The position numbers and the translations under genes were made by a program. This document shows, in pieces, positions 22,341 to 32,690 of a stretch of 64,000 nucleotides of DNA. A model generated the notes under the pieces. That model had not been told where the DNA came from. It made no database searches and was given only the letters and a program-made list of their open reading frames with translations. Source of the DNA: Marsupella aquatica. Taxonomy: Eukaryota; Marchantiophyta. Every line of letters begins with the position of its first letter. Position 1 is the first letter of the stretch. Location of the stretch: contig OZ316892.1 of NCBI GenBank assembly GCA_973895155.1, forward strand, positions 7,440,001 through 7,504,000. The letters are read 5' to 3'.

Positions 22341-23200
22341 TTGGCACTCTCTGCACCTTCTGCCGAGGTTACCATTGACAGTTGGGAGCCAACTACTGGC
22401 CCCAAGATCACTGGAGGTGAGAGACGATGTGTACGACAGTTTCTACGGAGTTATGGAAGTTGTTTTGCTTTCAGCATGCAGGATTTGGGCATGTTAAAGG
22501 GACCAGACATCCGGATAGATTTGGCAGTTGATGCTCCCATCTTTCGAAGACCATATCGGTATTCAGATATGGAGAGGGCATTGATTCAGGCAAGGTGCCA
22601 GGATTTGTTGGCAGCAGGACTTGTGGAGAAGTCATTTGGTGAGTATGCTTCTGCCACTATGATGCCAGCAAAGAAGGATATGCATGGCAATTGGACTGAC
22701 AGGAGGATGTGTGGAGACTATCATCCAATTTATCGGCAGACTAAGTCTGACAGGTATGCCATGCCCACACCGGAGGAAATATTTGATGTCATTGGGCATG
22801 CGAGAGTGTTCAGCACATTGGATCTCAGGGCTGGATATCACCAGCTGCTTATCAGGATTGGTGATAGGCAGAAGACAACATTCTGGGGGATTGATGCTCA
22901 TGGGAAGGATGTGTTGTATTAGTGGCTATTCTTACCGTTTGGATTGAAGAATGCACCAACTGAGTTTCAAAGGGTCATGGATCGGATTTTGGCAGACCTG
23001 GATTTGCCAAATGTTATATCGATGACATTATTGTCTACAGTGACATTGTGGAGGAGCATGCTATACATTTGCAGCAGGTGTTTGAGCGGCTGAGAGAACA
23101 TGGATTGAAGCTGCATCCTGGCAAATGTAAGTTCTTCCATGACCAGATTGCATATTTAGGGCATACCATTTATCCAAGTGGATTGGGTGTGTAGCAGACA
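22341..23200 (+). pseudogene. gypsy reverse transcriptase
   Basis: RT copies the element RNA into DNA in the particle. The N-terminal part (IRIDLAVDAPIFRRPYRYSD, then CGDYHPIYRQTKSDRYAMP and FSTLDLRAGYHQL) is open to a TAG at 22,919-22,921, where the family continues directly into WLFLPFGLKNAPTEFQRVMD. A frameshift near 23,005 precedes the catalytic YIDD (23,015-23,026). A second TAG lies at about 23,191. All RT blocks can be located, but no single frame joins them. Confidence 0.85.
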
Positions 23201-23203
23201 AAG

Positions 23204-23986
23204 GTGGAGGCAATTGCTGGCATCCCTCAACCTACAAATGTGAGTAGAGTCCGAGCATTTTTGGGGCTTGCAAACTTCTACCGAATGTATGTGAAAGGAT
23301 TCAGTGCAATTGCAAAACCTTTGATACTTACGAGACTGGACCATGAGTGGCAGTGGGGTGATGATCAAGATAGAGCTTTCCATCAGTTGAAGGAGAAGCT
23401 CACATCAGCGCCCATCTTGAGGAGACCTATCAGGGGGCGTCCATTTAGGTTGCATACTGATTGGAGCATGTTGGGACTTGGGGCAGTGCTCACTCAGCAA
23501 GATGATGAGGAAAGGGAGTTTGTGGTAGCATATGCCAGTCGATCAAATAACACTGCAGAATCAAAGTATGGCTCCTATGAGGGAGAATGCTTGGCTGCAG
23601 TGTGGGCAGTGGCTCATTTTTTATGTTACTTGTTTGGTAACCCCTTCACTCTTGTTATGGATCATCAACCACTCAAATGGTTGATGGAGTCAGACAAGCT
23701 TACTAGTAAGCTTGCTCGTTGGGCACTCATACTTCAGGAGTATGATTTTGAGGTCTTGCATAGACCTGGTCACTTACATCAGGATGCTGATGGATTAAGT
23801 CGCAATCCCTGCCCGAGCCAGAGGGATTTGATAGGAGCACGTTGGCATGATAAGGCAGACGAGGAGATGGTGCCAGGTTGGCATCCTTCTGCTTATTTGT
23901 GCTTTGTTGCAAAGTGTGGATGGTCTTGGTGCAGTGACATCATTGGAGAGGCCCAATGCATACTTTGTGGATCCAGAGATTTCTAG
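23204..23986 (+). pseudogene. gypsy RT thumb and RNase H
   Basis: The open frame starts with RT connection sequence (VRAFLGLANFYRMYVKGFS). It continues through RNase H with its acidic residues in LHTDWSMLGLGAVLTQ, GECLAAVW, VMDHQPLKWL and HQDADGLSR. This domain is complete. The tail after about residue 215 has no match known to me and probably leaves the true frame before the integrase. Confidence 0.85.
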
Positions 23987-24086
23987 TGAGGAGTCTGTTG
24001 GCCATGATATTCATGATGATGTAGATGTTGTGATATATCTGCGCACGGGCAGCATGCCAGGCATGGTAACTGCCAAGGAGAGAGAT

Positions 24087-25060
24087 CGGATCCTACAATG
24101 AGCTAAGAGGTTTAGATGGGAAGGATCTCACTTGTTGAGAGTTTGGGATGATGGCAGGGTGCGATTGGTACCTCCTTTATCCCAGCGTGCATGATTGGTG
24201 CAACATGCTCATGAAGAGCTTGGACATTTCGGAATGAAGCGGACCTACAGCTTATCCCAGATCCAGTATTGGTGGCACTGAATGCATGCTGAGGTGCAGC
24301 AATTTATGACGCGGTGTACTGTGTGTGACAGAGTGAGAGCATCATTTAATGCTCCTACCCCGCAGCTGCATCCCTTGCCAATTATGGGCTTGGGATATCG
24401 TTGGAGTTTAGATTGTGCTGGACCCTTACCATTGACTAGACGTCACAACCGTTATGCCTTAGTGATGGTGGAGCACTTTTCTAAATGGATTGAGTTGGTT
24501 GCATTGCCAGATAAAGGTAGTGAAGGAGTTGCCTATGCTTTTCTGGACCGTGTATTGAGCCATTTTAGTGCTCCTGCTGAGGTTTTGACTGACCAGGGGA
24601 CTAAATTTCGTGGAGATTTTCAGACCTTGTGTGATCAAGCATTGATTGATCACCGTACGACATCTAGGGATCATCCACAGGCAGATGGATTGGCAGAGAG
24701 AGTTGTCCAGACAATAAAGAGAGGATTGCGGAAGTATGGCTTGCAGAAGAGTCACGTGAATGATTGGAATATCCAGCTACCATGGTTGCGATGGGATATC
24801 GATTTAGTAGGCAAACATCTCTTGCATCATTTTCACCATATTTGCTGCTCTATGGTAGGGAGCCAGTGTTGCCAGCAGCCATTCAAAGGGAGGTTGTTGA
24901 GGTATTGCAGTTGGATGACCCTGACATGTGGATGCAAGCTTGTTCTCAACGGGCAGACTTGTTTTGGAGAGTGATGCCCATGGCATTTGAGAACTTAGCT
25001 ATTGCGCAGCATCGGGATACTTTGAGGTATGCCACTATTTGGAGGAGGATGTCGCCCTAG
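24087..25060 (+). pseudogene. gypsy DDE integrase
   Basis: The zinc-binding H-H-C-C module is visible across two stops: HAHEELGHFGMKRTY then CTVCDRV near 24,317-24,337. The catalytic core has Asp at 24,411 (SLDCAGP), Asp at 24,591 (LTDQGTKFRG) and Glu at 24,696 (GLAERVVQTIK), with about 35 residues between the last two. After a shift near 24,760 the frame 24,764-25,060 carries SFSPYLLLYGREPVLPAAI, the usual end of the core. Integrase inserts the element into host DNA, and the 4-5 bp target duplication here fits it. Confidence 0.85.
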
Positions 25061-25445
25061 CATCAGGCGATTTCATTATGGAGACTATGTGTATCTACAA
25101 CAGACAGCACCTACTACTTTGGATGTCACTGCCGGACGTACTATTCTACGAGTGTAGAAGGTTTTGCCATCATGCATTCTGGTTTTAGAAGGTCGTGATG
25201 GTATGGTTTGGAAGGATCATGTGCGCAACTGTGCACCTTGTCACCTTCCAAACATTGATGATAGCATAGATCCTAGTCTAGTAGTGATACCTGCAAGCTT
25301 ATGATGTATGTTGTGTGGATCCGCCCGTGGAGCTGCAACCATGTTGATTTGTGATGGTTGCTCAAGAGATTGGCATTTAGCGTGTTTGATGCCACCTCTT
25401 GATTCAGTCCCTGAAGGACGGTGGTTGTGTCCCAATTATAGATAG
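25061..25445 (+). pseudogene. Integrase C-terminal region ending in a PHD finger
   Basis: The frame reads HYGDYVYLQQTAP, a GPY/F-like start, then KDHVRNCAPCHLPNIDDSID, with a TAG at about 25,157. Immediately after an in-frame TGA (25,302-25,304) come the residues of a PHD finger: C at 25,305, CxxC spacing in CMLCG, then MLICDGCSRDWHLACL, PEGRWLC and PNYR before a stop at 25,443. PHD fingers bind two zinc ions through Cys4-His-Cys3 and often read histone H3 tails. Here the last Cys is replaced by Tyr (CPNY, codon TAT), a one-base change that would damage the second zinc site. A PHD could steer integration to chromatin as chromodomains do in other gypsy elements; that is inference. Confidence 0.8.
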
Positions 25446-25608
25446 AGAGTGACTTTAGTTAGCACAAAACTCATTGGGCAGTATAGATTGCAGGCAGGTG
25501 ATTAACGATGGGGCTCCTTTGCATCCGGCCTCTTGATCTGTGCACCCAAAAGGTGTATACTTCCTTCTAGTTTTTGGGCTAGCTATAGTTAGCGGGACCT
25601 AACCACCA

Positions 25609-25621
25609 ACTAGGGGGGCGA
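25609..25621 (+). other. Polypurine tract of the gypsy element
   Basis: CTAGGGGGGCGA lies immediately left of block B1, the position expected for the plus-strand primer before a 3' LTR. If it is the functional tract, the LTR begins with block B rather than block A. Confidence 0.5.
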
Positions 25622-25727
25622 TTATGGATTTCAGCGTACATGTGTTGTGTGTCGTGTGATTATTTGTTTTCTTGTTTACATGGTGTGCCGCAATGTGAGT
25701 TGTGTATGAATGTGTGTCCGCACGACA
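25622..25727 (+). repeat. Terminal repeat block B1
   Basis: It runs from TTATGGATTT to CCGCACGACA and matches B2 at 26,104-26,210 with few changes. It sits left of A2, separated by the two bases GC. Confidence 0.8.
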
Positions 25728-25729
25728 GC

Positions 25730-26101
25730 TATCACCCCATGTTGCATTTGAGTTGCAACTTTGTTGGTTGCACATGTGTTGTGAGTTTGGGAGGGTGACC
25801 TGGCATAGCAGATCACCTGGTAGGGGTGACCTCTTCACCCAGGTTACCATGCCTTTGTGCCATGGGGGTATACCTTGGAGAATAAGAGATTAGCTCCTCA
25901 TTCTTCCAAGTTGAGCCTCCCAGCACTAGTAGAGCTCCTGTGAGTGTGGCTATGGTGAGAGAGAGAGTATATGCCGGTTGGCATGAAGAGCGACATTGAC
26001 AGGGTTTTGCTATGTGTATAGACTTGGAGTCCCGCATGGCTAGCGGATGAGTTTGCCTTGACTTACTGATACCTTGTAGTGGGGTCCCATTTCGCAAGAG
26101 A
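25730..26101 (+). repeat. Terminal repeat block A2
   Basis: It begins TATCACCCCATGTTGC and matches A1 at the left end of the element, with an extra 85-bp segment that includes GAGAGAGAGAG. It ends GCAAGAGAT before block B2. Confidence 0.8.
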
Positions 26102-26210
26102 TTGTTATGGATTTTGGTATACATGTGTTGTGTGTCGTGTGATTATTTGTTTTCTTATTTACATGGTGTGTCGCGATGTGAGTTGTGTATGGATGTGTGT
26201 CCGCACGACA
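26102..26210 (+). repeat. Terminal repeat block B2 (right end)
   Basis: It starts TGTTATGGATTT and ends CCGCACGACA, followed by ATCATATG, the continuation of the interrupted inverted-repeat arm. With A2 it makes one complete terminal repeat of about 480 bp starting T(G/A)TCACC and ending CA. Confidence 0.8.
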
Positions 26211-26438
26211 ATCATATGTTGTAAAAAAATTAATTTCCGAGAGGTGTTGGTCCGCAAATATAACGAAGTAGGGTTTAATAGTATATTAGTTTCACCTGAA
26301 CCTTTCTTAATACCCACTACCCTTCTTACTAGAGTTATCATTTTGGTTTTAGTGTAGAATTTATGGGCATGCAAGGTTGACTTCATAAGAGCCAACATAC
26401 TCTTACCAGAAAACATGATCACCCGGACACCGATCGAG
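26211..26438 (+). repeat. Right arm of the inverted repeat, second part
   Basis: It continues the arm interrupted at 17,042 and matches the reverse complement of about 15,725 down to 15,513. It includes the frame NFREVLVRKYNEVGFNSILV that ends at a stop after LLTRVIILVLV. Confidence 0.75.
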
Positions 26439-28990
26439 TAGCTTGTCCTGCTTTCTCTTGGAGTCCGCCAAGACTTTATCAGTCTTAGTGAGTTGCTCCT
26501 CAACCTTTGATCTGAGTCTCTCGACTTGCCGAGTAAGGTCTTGTACTTTTTCCTTTATATCGGCTAACTCCAGCTGTACCTTGATCAATTTTTCCTTGAT
26601 CCGCTAGTTGTCCAATTGGTAACTTTCCAACCTGTTTGCAACCTCCAACTCTTGTTGCTTAGCCAACAGATCTTGCTAAACCTGCTTATCAAACCCCTTC
26701 TTAGCAGTTTCGGCTTCCATCTTGTGAAGCCGATCGATTATTTCCTCCTTCTTCAGTCGCTCCAACGTCATTGCCTCCTCCAACCTCTTTTGATCAGCCA
26801 TTTTCTTTCTAAGAAATGACCCGGATTCTAACTCATTGCCAAACATTTCTAAGGCTAATAATCCACACTTGTCTCCATACTTCTTAGCCTGTTCTTTTGC
26901 GTAATTTGACCTCCTAGGTGATACTGGCATCTGCCATCGAGGTTGTTTTTTCCAAGCCTCCGCCTGTAGCTGATCAAAGTCAGTGAGAGGCTCGGCCTGC
27001 TTCTCACTAAGCCATTTTATTTCCTCTTGCCAATCTCCTTCTGATAGTTGTCATTCCTGCATTTTGGGCCTCCCACTCCTTGAGTTTCTTCTGCAGTCCT
27101 GCCTGGCCTCCTTCATTCTGTCAAACTCCCTTGGTGCCACATCTGGTGGAGGAGACTCTGGGGTTTTCTGGCCTTTTGGCCTGCCATAGAAGACCGATGG
27201 AAGTCTTCTATAAAATCTTCCCAACGTCCTAACATCTAGCACCGGCCTCTCCCCATGACCGACATATTCTTCATCCGAGTCCTCCACATTAACCTGACTA
27301 GTGTGTATGTCTGCTTTTTCTACAAAGCCCCCAATCTCCTCCTCCAAGTATTACCTGGCTGCCTCTAGTTGACTTTCTTCCACATATTTTTTTACTTGAA
27401 CCCGGCCAAAAGCTCTAAGTATCGGCCTCTCTTGGCTTCCGCCTTGGCTTCCGTCTTGGCTTCCTTCCTCTGACTCCAAATCCATCTGCTCGTCACGCTT
27501 CTTTCTCTCTTCGGCAGTCATCTTCCTCTCGATCAGGTAAATGCCTCCGTATGGGTTATTTCGAGTAGGCCGTCGCAATGGATTCCTCACCATATTTAGT
27601 GTTACCACCTTTGGCTCTGTGATAGGTGAATTCTCCCTTTCTTGTATTACCGGCTTTTTCTCCCGCCTCCTTCTATGCATGGGTTCTTCATCCTTTTCCT
27701 CAATTATTGGTGCTACAATCGGCAGCCGTTCCTGTAAAGGTTAAACTGGTGCAAAAGACTGGCTCGCATAACGATAAATTAACTACAGATGGTATCCTAG
27801 TTTGGATATCATTCCCTCCCCAATGCTCTGCTTCTCCTCATATAAGCCACATAAATAGTTTGATGTGTTTATCAACATCTTTTTCAATTGCATTAACAGA
27901 TAGCCATTGTAATCACGGCTTGAGTCAACATTCTCGACTAAAAATACCTGGGCCTTGCCAATTTCTGCTCTCAACAATGTGTAGTGTAGCGTCACTCTTA
28001 GAAAATCAATCAACTGCCCCATATGTGGATTAGTACATTGATTTCTAAAGAACCCGTTCTTAGTGGAGGGCCCTGGAAATGATCAAAATTGATTATCCAA
28101 TAATGTCTTCCTTTGTTCCACCTTGCTCTTGTTTCCTTGTGGTAAAGCGAAGACGACTTCGATCAGTGCTGGTGTTAGTTCTAAAATCTTCCCATACAGC
28201 AGCGTCATGTTGGAAGAAATCTCCCAACATCCCACAAAGTCTAACAGATTTTCGTCTGGTATATCAACTAACCTCCAAGGCAACCGGACGAATCTCTCCA
28301 AACCAGTGTTATTCATATATTCAGAATATTTGTTATCCTGGATAGCACTGAAGACATCATCCTCCTCCCATGCAAATTGTAGTTGTAAATCGACAAGTAA
28401 CCTATTTGCCCAACCTACCGTGAACTTATCCTCAAGTGTCCTATCCCAGACTAGGACGGCTTCAATCCTGGCTAATCTTTCAGACCCTAGTTCGCTTTGC
28501 CGGTGTGGAGGATGCCAAACTCTCCTTCCACTTCATATATTCTGAACCCAAATACTCTCCAAGAATAGCTCCTTAGTTCACGCCGTAGTGTGACTTTTTA
28601 ATTCTCACACTGGCTGTCCTGCATTCTTGATTGCCTCATGAATTCCAACAACCCGATTCTCCCTAATCAACAATTCATCAAGCTTGGCACTGGTGGGTAT
28701 CCACAAAACTTTTCCAACACCTCCTCAGTGCCTACGAATGTTGTCTTATGAATCCCCCACAATCATGCAAGCTCTGCTTGTTCTATAGTTGCGCATTCCA
28801 ACTCTACGTCTTTGTAAGTGGGTATGAACTGCCGTACTTCTTCAAGCAAACAACCCCAAATTTTTCTTGCCTGATTCATAGTGTTCATTCCACCGATTGA
28901 AATGAGCTTACGCAATCTTCCTACCCACCACCTTCAATCGACTGACAGTCGCTCCGCCTCACAAGGTTGAGACAGCGTACTCAAAAATAC
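26403..28990 (-). pseudogene. Decayed coiled-coil gene of unknown function, leftward
   Basis: A chain of frames on the minus strand (28,990 to 26,403) reads like one long protein broken by stops and shifts. Its parts include MNTMNQARKIWGCLLEEVRQ near 28,890, PWRLVDIPDENLLDFVGCWE near 28,250, acidic and Arg-rich stretches at 27,350-27,680, and a C-terminal coiled coil rich in K, E, L and Q (VQLELADIKEKVQDLTRQVE near 26,560). I do not recognise the family. It could be a mobile-element gene or a lineage-specific host gene. Its C-terminus overlaps the inverted-repeat arm. Confidence 0.45.
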
Positions 28991-29291
28991 GTGATTGACA
29001 GAGTATCGGTCCCCTCCCTTGCGAAGCTTCTACTTAGTGGCTTGCGTAATCTGGCCTGGATTAGGTTATAACCCTAATCCTGCTTACTGCCGTCCGTTGG
29101 ATCTTGTATTATCACCTTCAACCCCCCTAGCCTATTGTAATCGGCTTCGGAGTCGTTATTGCTACCTTACTTACAATATAATATATGTATAATACTATTT
29201 TCCACATATTTTAGGCCTAATTAATACTAAATGATTCTTGGCAAGACATCATAGTTCACTTCACACTTACACAACTAGATTCATCGTCAAA

Positions 29292-31600
29292 ATGAATTCA
29301 ACAGGAACATGGAGGGCAAAGATTCTCCCCGTTAAGAACAAGAAAGGAACTCCATCTTCGGAGGAGAAGATCTGCAACTCCATTACGGAGGTGCAGTGCA
29401 TTGAGGAGAGTTAAGCAATCCTCGATAGGGACAGACTTTATAGCATGGTCCAAATGGACCGTTACCTATCGACCGCTCGAGCAAGAGAGATTTGATCACA
29501 GATTACTAAGGCGATAATGTCATCCGATGCTATGTTCATCACGTATAGGGAGAAAATATATACTTTCTCCAATCAGAAGCTGTGTGAAATATTTGAGCTA
29601 CTCGGAGTGGGAGGGTTGTCACTTTTGTACCAAGTATACCCGATCAAAGTACAAGGCATGACATCCTTCTTACAGCAACCAAAGATTTGGATGACAAGGG
29701 GGAATATACAATATGGAGCCATTCGCTAGAAGAAGTATTAGAATTTTATAGAGTTTTGAATCTAGTGGGTGATAGTTAAAAGTGGATACCATCAAGCCAC
29801 ATTGCCAAAAATTGCAATTGTGAGTACTTTATTCAAGGGGAGTTTGCATCCCTTCCAATCATGGAAAGCTAGTGTGCCCGCCATGATTGATTCAAAGGGC
29901 TCTTCAAAGTTCCTATTGCTCATAGCTTATGAGATAAGAGTAGTTGTGCCAAATGTATTCAGGGTCCAGGAGTCAACCAGTAGAGCTCTATCGGATAACT
30001 CAGACTTAGAAGAATTAAAAAAAGATCACGTAGAAGCTCAATGGATAGCACAAGTTGGGACTACATCGGGATCCATAGCCAAAGTCAATGTGGATGAACC
30101 AAAGTATGATGATGAGGATGAAGAGGATGAAGAGGAAGAAAGAGGAGGACTTATCCCAAAATTTAGATGCAAAAAGCAAAGGAGAACCAGAAGCTCTACG
30201 AGCCTTGAGTAAAAGAGCTGAGCAATGCCAAAAGAGTCTCAAGAAAAAGAGAAGAAAAATAAATCTATCGGACGAAGATGGGAAGAGGAAGGGGAAGAAG
30301 AAGAAGAAGAGAGAGAGAGGCTACCTTTCACAGTCCACGCTGTCCAAATTTCCGGACACCATCAATCGGGCAGAGCTAGTGATTTTTGCACAACGCCTAG
30401 CTTTTGTAGGGAAACTAATTCCCAACATTAAGGACCTACGCTACTGGTTAAGGGATTTGAAGGAAACCAGGGCGTTGGCAAAATGCACGACTCAAAGAAG
30501 CTAAGGATTGCATAGGAAAAGGTTGAGCAACTCCTTACAAACTTAAATGAGAAGGCTTTGGCCAACAAGGAGACATGGAAGTAGCTGACAAAAATAGAAG
30601 AAGCACTAGACAGAGAGAAGAAGGAGAACGAGGAGGCAAAGTCAGTCCTTTAGCAAGCTTAGGAAGAGGTCAGGACAGAGAAGGCCAAGGTACTACAAGA
30701 ATTGCGGTCCGAGCTAGGGAAGATTCAACAAGAGAAGGAGAAGCTACAAGAACTATTGTCCGACAAAGAAGAAGAATGAGGTATGCGTCTGGTGGCCACC
30801 AAAGAAGAGGAGGTGGATTTACAAACTCAGCTTTTGGTAACTAAGGCAACTATCGAGCAGATGGACTAGCTGATGCGGTATTAGCAGAATGTCTGGCGGA
30901 AGCTCGGTAAAGAGTTGAAAGACGAGACAACCCAACATGCGTTGTGTGGTTCTATCTCCCAACAAAAGACGGACGAACTGCAGAAGGAGATAGAAGGGTT
31001 AGAACAAAAGGTAGGATAGGGAGAACAACTAGCGATCCATCTGTCCAAACAATTAGCACAATGAGGGAAATCTGCAAAGGTACTCGCCAAAAAAGAAACT
31101 CTGGAAAATTGGAGACTTTGGAGTATGAGGAAAAGTTCCAAGAAGCTGAGAGGACCAACCATGAGTTATGGAAGCTATTAGAAGAGAAGCAAGCATACGC
31201 CGTTGCATTGGAAGAAGAAGAAGAGAGAAGGGATAGGGAGAGGAAGAAATGGTTACAGGACTAGTTGGTAAAAAGCTTATTCAACAATGCAATAAAGTGG
31301 TCTGGATTCCAAATGATACGTATGAGCTCTAAGATTTAGAAGTGCAGAGTTTGCGGGATGAAGCTGTCATGACAACTAAGTTATTAAAGGAGGCACTAGC
31401 AGACCCTCTGCACAAGACAAAGTTGGAGCAGCTCAAGAAGATGAGCTTAAACTCATGGAAGATATTCATGGGACAGAAGGTAACCTCCCGGAATGCTATA
31501 GAAGTAGATGAAACAATGAGTTTAGAAACACTTCGTATTATTTTGGTGTTAGCTGGGATCAACAAAAGGGACATTCATTCAAAATGTGATAAGATTTGAC
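29292..31600 (+). pseudogene. Decayed coiled-coil gene of unknown function, rightward
   Basis: The start MNSTGTWRAKILPVKNKKGT is followed by blocks such as FELLGVGGLSLLYQVYPIKV (about 29,600). A middle region reads VSTLFKGSLHPFQSWKASVP, and an acidic stretch DDEDEEDEEEERGG lies near 30,110. A long coiled coil follows at 30,580-31,250 (EEALDREKKENEEAKSVL, LRSELGKIQQEKEKLQELLS). Stops of the TAG and TGA type interrupt it about every 30-60 codons. It is arranged head-to-head with the leftward gene at 26.4-29.0 kb, about 300 bp apart, and has a similar overall make-up. Function unknown. Confidence 0.45.
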
Positions 31601-32420
31601 ACGACATCCTAGTATGCATCAGATTTATCATGCCATTCTTTGAGTGGTCAGGGGCCATAGGATTCACCCAACCCGAGGACTTATAATTTAGATTAGGAGG
31701 GAGGGCCAATAGTAGAGTCACAAAAATCTTGCTATCCGAATTGGAAAGTGAACATAATTAGATGCGGAGGACATTTTTGAAAATTTTGCAAAAAAAAACT
31801 TGTAGTCCGGTATTGCATGCAAAAAAAGTAACAACGAGCAAAGTTGCATAAGAAATAACACACAACAAAAACATGCGTAAAAAAACACGCAACAACATTG
31901 GCAACAAAGCAACATATTGCAAAAAGATTTAGCGACGTTGGGACACATTGAAAACACGGAGCAAGATAATGGTGCAAAAAAATACACACGTTTCACATTA
32001 AAAAATGGGTAGCAAAAGAAGAAATACACACCACATATTGGAAAAGAAAAAATATATCCCTATGATAAAAAGTTTTTTCCATTATACATGTGCACTCAAA
32101 TTTATTTGTTTAATTTTAGTTTGAGAGAAGTATTTTCAATTTATGTCAAGTACATTATTTGTGGTCACTTGGAGGAGTGATTTCTGTTTTACCATCAGGA
32201 ATGAAGTAACATTGTTTTTTCACTATCATGTTAGTGCAATTTTCTATTTGCAAAGGGCTTGTGTATAAAAAATTTAAGGTAATGAGAGTCATACATTGTT
32301 TGCAATAAAAAGTAGTTATTGTGTATGAATATGATATGGGTGACTAAAAAAAACACAAAATTGACAAAAATTCACAAAAAAAACTGGTGTGTATATATTG
32401 TATTCTTTAGTACGAGCCCA
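31601..32420. other. A-rich stretch without a gene
   Basis: At 31,780-32,050 the plus strand is A-rich with repeated GCAACA, AAAACATGCG and CACACAAC words, which create long hydrophobic frames on the minus strand that are not credible genes. The rest is AT-rich with no feature that I can support. Confidence 0.5.
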
Positions 32421-32690
32421 ATGCCAGTGCGTTGCACTGTGCAAGGAGGGTCCCATAGGGAGAAAGCGCATGGAATGTAAACGTGGGAAGGGAGGCGAGC
32501 GAGGTAGGCAGCCAGGAGGGCACGAAGCCCTATGCACGGAAGGGAGGCGTGGCGAGGCAGGGCCCGAAGCCCTATGCACGAATGGGAGCAATTACGTGGG
32601 CCTGCGCCTGCCTGCGTGCGTCGTTCCTGGCATGCGTGTCTCGTTAACCGATCGAACGGATACAAAAAAAGAGATGCTTTAATCTGACGG
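32421..32690. repeat. G-rich block with two hairpin words
   Basis: AGGGC-N5-GCCCTATGCACG occurs at 32,517 and 32,559, embedded in GGGAGGCG-rich sequence. It resembles the hairpin blocks of the copia and gypsy leaders, so it is probably a fragment of such a leader. No retrotransposon coding sequence is attached. Confidence 0.6.

Larger units (their letters stand above)
17043..26210 (+). mobile_element. Ty3/gypsy element carrying a methyltransferase and a PHD finger
   Basis: A 9.2-kb insertion is bounded by ATCA(T) on both sides; the uninterrupted site is seen in the left arm near 15,725. The order on the plus strand is partial terminal repeat, 2.3-kb leader, gag, protease remnant, C5-methyltransferase, reverse transcriptase, RNase H, integrase, PHD finger, polypurine tract and terminal repeats. 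Integrase after RNase H is the Ty3/gypsy order. The element is inactive because of in-frame stops (near 22,080, 22,921, 23,192, 24,100, 24,193, 24,280, 25,058, 25,157, 25,302) and frameshifts (20,725, 21,675, 23,005, 24,760). Most domains are still easy to recognise, so it is not ancient. Confidence 0.9.

Noticed and set aside
31718-32029. Cys- and Phe-rich frames on the minus strand
   Set aside because: They are produced by an A-rich, GCAACA-rich stretch and would be implausibly hydrophobic proteins.
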